Assembly (NCBI GenBank): GCA_014804795.1
Contig: JAAUZC010000012.1
Location: 149,820 to 213,819 of the forward strand
DNA length: 64,000 nt
Source: Lachnospiraceae bacterium
GTDB lineage: Bacteria > Bacillota > Clostridia > Lachnospirales > Lachnospiraceae
Direction of reading: 5' to 3'
Each line of letters begins with the position of its first letter. The stretch's first letter is position 1. Made by a program: the position numbers and the translations under genes. The notes below the pieces were generated by a model. That model was not told the DNA's origin. It saw only the letters and a program-made list of their open reading frames with translations, and did no database searches. Below, piece by piece: positions 60,557-64,000 of this stretch.

Positions 60557-61837
60557 TCACGGCAGAAGTACGGTAAAGGTGCTTCCGCCGCCGGGAGTAT
60601 CTTTTACAATAATTTTTCCATGGTGGGCATGCATAATTTCGTGAGCGATGCAGAGCCCCAGACCGAAATGCCCCTTTTCGGTGCGGGACTTTTCCGTGCG
60701 GTAAAACCGCTCAAAGATATGTTCTTTTTCGGTATCGGGGATCCCCGGGCCGTTATCTTCTACGGATATCTGCGTGTTTTTGCCGTTATAAGAAAGCAAC
60801 AGGCGTATGCGGCCTCCTGCGGGCGTATAGCTGACAGCATTATGCAGCAAAATGGCGAGAACCTGAGTGATGCGCTCTTGGTCACAGGAAACAGGCGGAA
60901 TGGCTTTTTCCGGCAGCGAGACCGAAAGCGCAATATTTTTTTCTGCCGCAATGGGTTCAAACGATTCAAAGAGGTTGAGGATCAATGTATCCGGTTCTAC
61001 CGATGCTGTCCGGATACTCCAGCTGTGGTTATCGGCGGTCGTTAAGAGGAGCATGTCGTCGATCAGCTTGGACATGCGCATACCCTCTGACTGAATAGAT
61101 TCTAAAAAGTGTGATCTCTCGCTGCCTGCGGCTTTCTCAGAGGCGGAAGCGCAGGATAAGATCACCGCAAGCGGTGTGCGCAGTTCATGGGAGGCGGATG
61201 CAACAAACTGTATCTGCTTTTTTTGATTTTCTTCAAGCGGCTTTAAGATTATTTTTGTAAAATGCCATGAAAACAGGAAGAGTGCGATCATTGCAAGGAT
61301 ATCCAACAGCAGAAAAAGAAAGCGCTGCCTGTTAATCTGAGCATACAGGGCATCCATGGGAGCCAATATGATGATCTGTAATGTGCCGCCGTTTCTTTCG
61401 GATATGGCGGTACAGGCGAAGTACCTCTCTTTTTTGTTTTGTTCCGGAGCATAAAAAAATTCCATATGATAAGTATCGGAATATTCGATTGCCTCAACAG
61501 GACCCGGGCTGTTCTGGTAAATGCTCCAGACATTCCGGAAAAGCTGTTTCTGTTCATCGGTTTCCCGCTCGTTAAATAAAAACGGGACGCCGTTGTCTGT
61601 GATATGGATGAGGTATCTTCCGTTCTGTTCCATTTTGGTCAGCCACTCATGGGTGATCACGCTTTGATGTTCTAAGTTGGCGAGCAGTGTATTCATGTTA
61701 TTTTGGAAAGCGGAAAAGCTGCTGTTTTTCAAACTCTGCTCCGATATATAGAGATAACCGAATGACATAGCGAGCAGAATGAAAGCCGTGATGCTGCCGC
61801 AGAGGATGGTCAACCGGAGATGTACTTTTTTAAACAT
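60557..61837 (-). CDS. Sensor histidine kinase (HisKA type)
   Basis: A 426-residue membrane kinase. Membrane segments at about 7-30 and 180-200 frame an outer domain of about 150 residues. HisKA has the accepting His in 'FVASASHELRTPLAVIL' (near 217); the ATPase has 'LAILLHNAVSYTPAGG' (N), 'VEDNGPGIP' (G1) and 'GHFGLGLCIAHEIM' (G2). No HAMP is clear between membrane and HisKA. AGGAG precedes ATG. Partner of the regulator just upstream (eight-base gap). Confidence 0.93.
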   Translation of the reverse strand: MFKKVHLRLTILCGSITAFILLAMSFGYLYISEQSLKNSSFSAFQNNMNTLLANLEHQSVITHEWLTKMEQNGRYLIHITDNGVPFLFNERETDEQKQLFRNVWSIYQNSPGPVEAIEYSDTYHMEFFYAPEQNKKERYFACTAISERNGGTLQIIILAPMDALYAQINRQRFLFLLLDILAMIALFLFSWHFTKIILKPLEENQKKQIQFVASASHELRTPLAVILSCASASEKAAGSERSHFLESIQSEGMRMSKLIDDMLLLTTADNHSWSIRTASVEPDTLILNLFESFEPIAAEKNIALSVSLPEKAIPPVSCDQERITQVLAILLHNAVSYTPAGGRIRLLLSYNGKNTQISVEDNGPGIPDTEKEHIFERFYRTEKSRTEKGHFGLGLCIAHEIMHAHHGKIIVKDTPGGGSTFTVLLP

Positions 61838-61845
61838 AAGAGCTC

Positions 61846-62529
61846 CTATCTGCAGGTTTCATTTTCTATCTGATAGCCGATGCCGCGGATCGTGCGGATC
61901 GTCACTTTGCTGCCTACGGTTTTTAAGCGTCTTCTGAGAAAATGAATATAATTATCCAGATTGCCTTCCTCTACATCGCTGTCAATGCCCCATACTTTTG
62001 TAAGCAGCAGGGTGCGCGACAGCGGCTGCCCGGGGCTTCTTAAGAAAGCCTCCAAAAGATCGCCCTCCCGTTTGGAAAGGCTGCAGGTGCCCGAAACACC
62101 GGTCAGCATATTTTCTTCCGGACGATAGGCGATATCCCCGAGGGTAAGTTTATCTGTCTCTTCCAGTTTCCGGGGGCGGCGTGTAACACAGCGGATTCTT
62201 GCCATCAGTTCCTGAAAGGCAAAGGGCTTTACAAGGTAATCATCGGCGCCAAGATCCAGGCCGGTGACTTTGTCATCCAGTGTACCGAGAGCGGTTATTA
62301 AAATAACGGGCGTTTGATTATGTTTTTCCCGCATTTTCAAAAGAAGCTGCGTCCCGCTTATATAGGGCATCATGCGGTCAAGCAGGATCAGGTCGTGGAT
62401 ATTTTGTTCTATATAATAGAGTGCTTCTTCTCCGTCGGCGCAAGCGTCAACTAAAAAGCCCTCCTGTTCTAACTGAAAGGCAAGGGAAGTTCTCAGTTTT
62501 TCATCATCTTCTGCAAGTAAAAGTCTCAT
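61846..62529 (-). CDS. OmpR-family response regulator
   Basis: A 227-residue regulator. Receiver domain with Asp8/9, phospho-acceptor Asp51 ('LILLDRMMP') and 'DYLVKPFAF'; winged-helix DNA-binding domain ('CSLSKREGDLLEAFLRSPGQPLSRTLL...DVEEGNLDNYIHFLRRRL'). ATG 62529 is chosen for AGGAGAAC upstream and the MRLLLAEDD start; the frame runs 22 codons further. The kinase gene is next. The same regulator probably binds the boxes at 62735-62768 and 62828-62861. Confidence 0.94.
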   Translation of the reverse strand: MRLLLAEDDEKLRTSLAFQLEQEGFLVDACADGEEALYYIEQNIHDLILLDRMMPYISGTQLLLKMREKHNQTPVILITALGTLDDKVTGLDLGADDYLVKPFAFQELMARIRCVTRRPRKLEETDKLTLGDIAYRPEENMLTGVSGTCSLSKREGDLLEAFLRSPGQPLSRTLLLTKVWGIDSDVEEGNLDNYIHFLRRRLKTVGSKVTIRTIRGIGYQIENETCR

Positions 62530-62599
62530 TTGAGTTCTCCTGAATATAAATATTTGCGGCACATGTTCGCAGTGCAGATATCTACAGTATACCATGTCT

Positions 62600-62717
62600 G
62601 CAGTGCCGCTCGATTCCGCTTTGCTCCATCTCGCTCACGGGCTGTCGCCCTATCACTTCGCAATCTGACAAAATTGACTGCAAGCAGTCATTTTGCCATC
62701 TTACTTCGTGGCACTGC
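62600..62717. repeat. Long inverted repeat in the leader of the two-component operon
   Basis: Outer arms GCAGTGCC (62600-62607) and GGCACTGC (62710-62717) are perfect. An inner stem of about 15 bases (62666-62681 with 62684-62698) has one bulge. Short arrays such as CGCTCGATTCCGCTTTGCTCC and CTCGCTCACGGGCTGTCGCCC lie between. It would be transcribed into the minus-strand leader from the 62735-62740 promoter. Confidence 0.6.
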
Positions 62718-62734
62718 TCATTGCCAACGTGTAT

Positions 62735-62768
62735 ATTATACCATAAAAATCTTGAAAGAATCTCTAAA
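62735..62768 (-). promoter_or_regulatory. Promoter of two-component operon with direct-repeat box
   Basis: On the minus strand TTTAGAGA (62768-62761) and TTTCAAGA (62757-62750) are 11 bases apart and end nine bases before a perfect TATAAT (62740-62735). The TTTAGAGA unit is repeated in the opposite, divergent promoter. Confidence 0.65.
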
Positions 62769-62827
62769 GGGATCAGGAAAAGTGTGAAAAATTATTGATG
62801 AACAAAAATGACGCAGATAGGCACATC

Positions 62828-62861
62828 TTTAGAGAAAACTTAGAGAAATATTTGTTATGGT
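62828..62861 (+). promoter_or_regulatory. Promoter of lipoprotein operon with direct-repeat box
   Basis: TTTAGAGAAAA (62828-62838) and CTTAGAGAAAT (62839-62849) are tandem 11-base units, followed by TATGGT (62856-62861). The distance from the distal unit to the -10 is 28 bases, exactly as in the divergent promoter at 62735-62768. Confidence 0.65.
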
Positions 62862-62929
62862 ATGGTAAACCGGTTGAATATGTGGGGATGAAGATGAAAG
62901 ATTAAGTCAAGCAGGAGGACAAAAGAAAA

Positions 62930-63535
62930 ATGCATGGTATTAAGAAAAAACATATATTCATAACGTCTGTTATTCTGATGGTGATATCAGGAATTGTCGG
63001 GTGTGGGAAAGTGGACGTTACGGCGGATGGAGATGCGGCAGGAAATTTTGCTGTGGAGGCGGAAAATCTGCCGATACCGGAAGAAGTCGATAAGGAACAG
63101 CAGCCGAAAACAGAAGATACAGATGTGCAGGAACCCGCGCAGGAAAACAAAGAAAGCGGATCCGATTCGTCGGAGAATGGGAAAACGTTTCATTATATCA
63201 ATGAGGGCAAAGATCTGTACGGTGATATATACGAGGTCGGAGATATGCAGTTTACGGTAACGGAAGTCTATAGGGAGACATTTGACGACGGCGCTGAAAT
63301 TATGGCAGCGAGCGCTGAGGGAGCGGAAGATGGGGCTTCAAAGATCACAGTCGTGTATGATGAAAGCACAAAATTCATCAAACAGAAAATCTGGGACGCA
63401 GGGGCAAATCATGAGGAGAGAGAAGGCACGGCGGCAGATCTGAAAAAAGGTTTTACGGCGGAGATGAACGGAAACTATGAAGGCGATGTTTTTCATGCTG
63501 CGGAAATTCTGATCGTGGAAGTGATTTTGGATTAG
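62930..63535 (+). CDS. Lipoprotein of unknown function
   Basis: A 201-residue protein with a lipoprotein signal ('ITSVILMVISGIVGC', acylated Cys about 25), an acidic Glu/Asp-rich linker (about 30-90) and a C-terminal domain ('GDMQFTVTEVYRETFDDGAEIM', 'KITVVYDESTKF', 'YEGDVFHAAEILIVEVIL') of beta strands. Unknown family. AGGAGG before ATG 62930. Probably regulated by the divergent two-component system; the next gene follows by 19 bases. Confidence 0.8.
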   Translation: MHGIKKKHIFITSVILMVISGIVGCGKVDVTADGDAAGNFAVEAENLPIPEEVDKEQQPKTEDTDVQEPAQENKESGSDSSENGKTFHYINEGKDLYGDIYEVGDMQFTVTEVYRETFDDGAEIMAASAEGAEDGASKITVVYDESTKFIKQKIWDAGANHEEREGTAADLKKGFTAEMNGNYEGDVFHAAEILIVEVILD

Positions 63536-63554
63536 AAGAAAAAAGGAGACGATT

Positions 63555-64000
63555 ATGAAACAATTCAGAAAATGGACGGCGTTAATTTGTGCAGGAATAA
63601 TGGCAGTATTTTTTCTTGCAGGCTGTGGCGGAGACGGAGACAGTGATGATGCATCCGCCCTGTCAGAGCCACAAAAAGAAAAAAAGAAGACCATGACGGC
63701 AGAGGAAGAGAATACGGAAAAAAGTATGGGACGTTATCTGGAAAAGGAAGTGCTTTTGCCGGAGGAGATCGGTGAAATGTCGCAGTATCCGTTCTCTTAT
63801 ATGGAGAGGCTGGAAAGCGGCAATCTGATGTTGGCGGAGCGGATTGCCGGTAAATACATTTCACCGGATGACGGTGAGAGCTGGGAGTCTGTGGGCTGTC
63901 CGTGGAGTGATATCGCAAAAGAAATTTACGTTACGGACATGGCGATTTCCCCGGAGGGAGCGGTGGCTATGATCGGTGTTTCTACGGGCGGAAACGAGAG
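63555..64000 (+). CDS. Lipoprotein with BNR/Asp-box start (3' end outside window)
   Basis: A gene of at least 148 codons that runs off the window. The signal 'WTALICAGIMAVFFLAGC' has a good lipobox. After an acidic linker the sequence shows a propeller-like pattern ('ISPDDGESWESVGCPW', an Asp box, then 'VTDMAISPEGAVAMIGVS'), which suggests a BNR-type beta-propeller. AAAAGGAGA before ATG 63555. In one operon with the previous lipoprotein. Confidence 0.75.
   Translation, partial: MKQFRKWTALICAGIMAVFFLAGCGGDGDSDDASALSEPQKEKKKTMTAEEENTEKSMGRYLEKEVLLPEEIGEMSQYPFSYMERLESGNLMLAERIAGKYISPDDGESWESVGCPWSDIAKEIYVTDMAISPEGAVAMIGVSTGGNE

Noticed and set aside
1..64000. tRNA, rRNA, CRISPR arrays and insertion sequences
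   Set aside because: No cloverleaf with GTTCRANNC arm, no regularly spaced repeats and no transposase-like frame was noticed; a dedicated search could still find a tRNA.

Overview
The window reads as chromosome of a low- to moderate-GC Firmicute, most likely a gut Lachnospiraceae (class Clostridia). This rests on the strong AGGAGG-type ribosome binding sites, the YesM/YesN-type two-component pair, the class B sortase, the DUF975, DUF2752 and DUF1284 proteins, the secA-prfB and tig-clpP-clpX-engB gene orders and the many ABC sugar importers. No rRNA, tRNA, CRISPR array or insertion sequence was found by eye.

Positions 1-13834 are the right part of a siphovirus-type prophage, all on the + strand. 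The order is head-tail connection genes, tail tube, tail assembly chaperones joined by a -1 frameshift (TTTTTTC at 3134-3140), tape measure, distal tail and tail-associated protein, baseplate and receptor-binding proteins, an N-terminally anchored protein, holin and amidase endolysin. A small hydrophobic toxin-like ORF (13337-13468) follows. The prophage abuts a host M23 peptidase gene that has lost its 5' half. An inverted repeat at 13817-13834 sits at the junction and is a candidate attachment site. Integrase and packaging genes are outside the window.

Positions 14282-20742 hold a cation efflux transporter, a DUF2752 protein, a Q/N-rich membrane protein, a methyltransferase and a YesN/YesM two-component system. 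Divergent from the latter (21130-27608) is an operon of sugar-binding lipoprotein, two permeases, a GH65 disaccharide phosphorylase and an unusual HAD hydrolase, which looks like an import-and-phosphorolysis route. Next come a DegV protein and an ECF sigma factor operon with an ABC exporter (28757-32260).

Positions 32304-49118 are mostly housekeeping: secA, prfB (frameshift site with UAA in place of the usual UGA), tex, a class B sortase, trigger factor, clpP, clpX, engB, an AI-2E family transporter and malQ. A second sugar ABC operon (49210-53541) follows malQ. It has its own LacI-family regulator and three abutting operator-like 12-mers at its promoter, so it is probably a maltodextrin uptake system.

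Positions 53730-64000 hold signalling and envelope genes: an OmpR/HisKA system with an extracytoplasmic partner and a VanY-type carboxypeptidase, BirA-regulated bioY, a FUSC-type exporter, and a second OmpR/HisKA system facing a lipoprotein operon. In the last pair both promoters carry the same direct-repeat box at the same distance from the -10. The last gene runs off the window.
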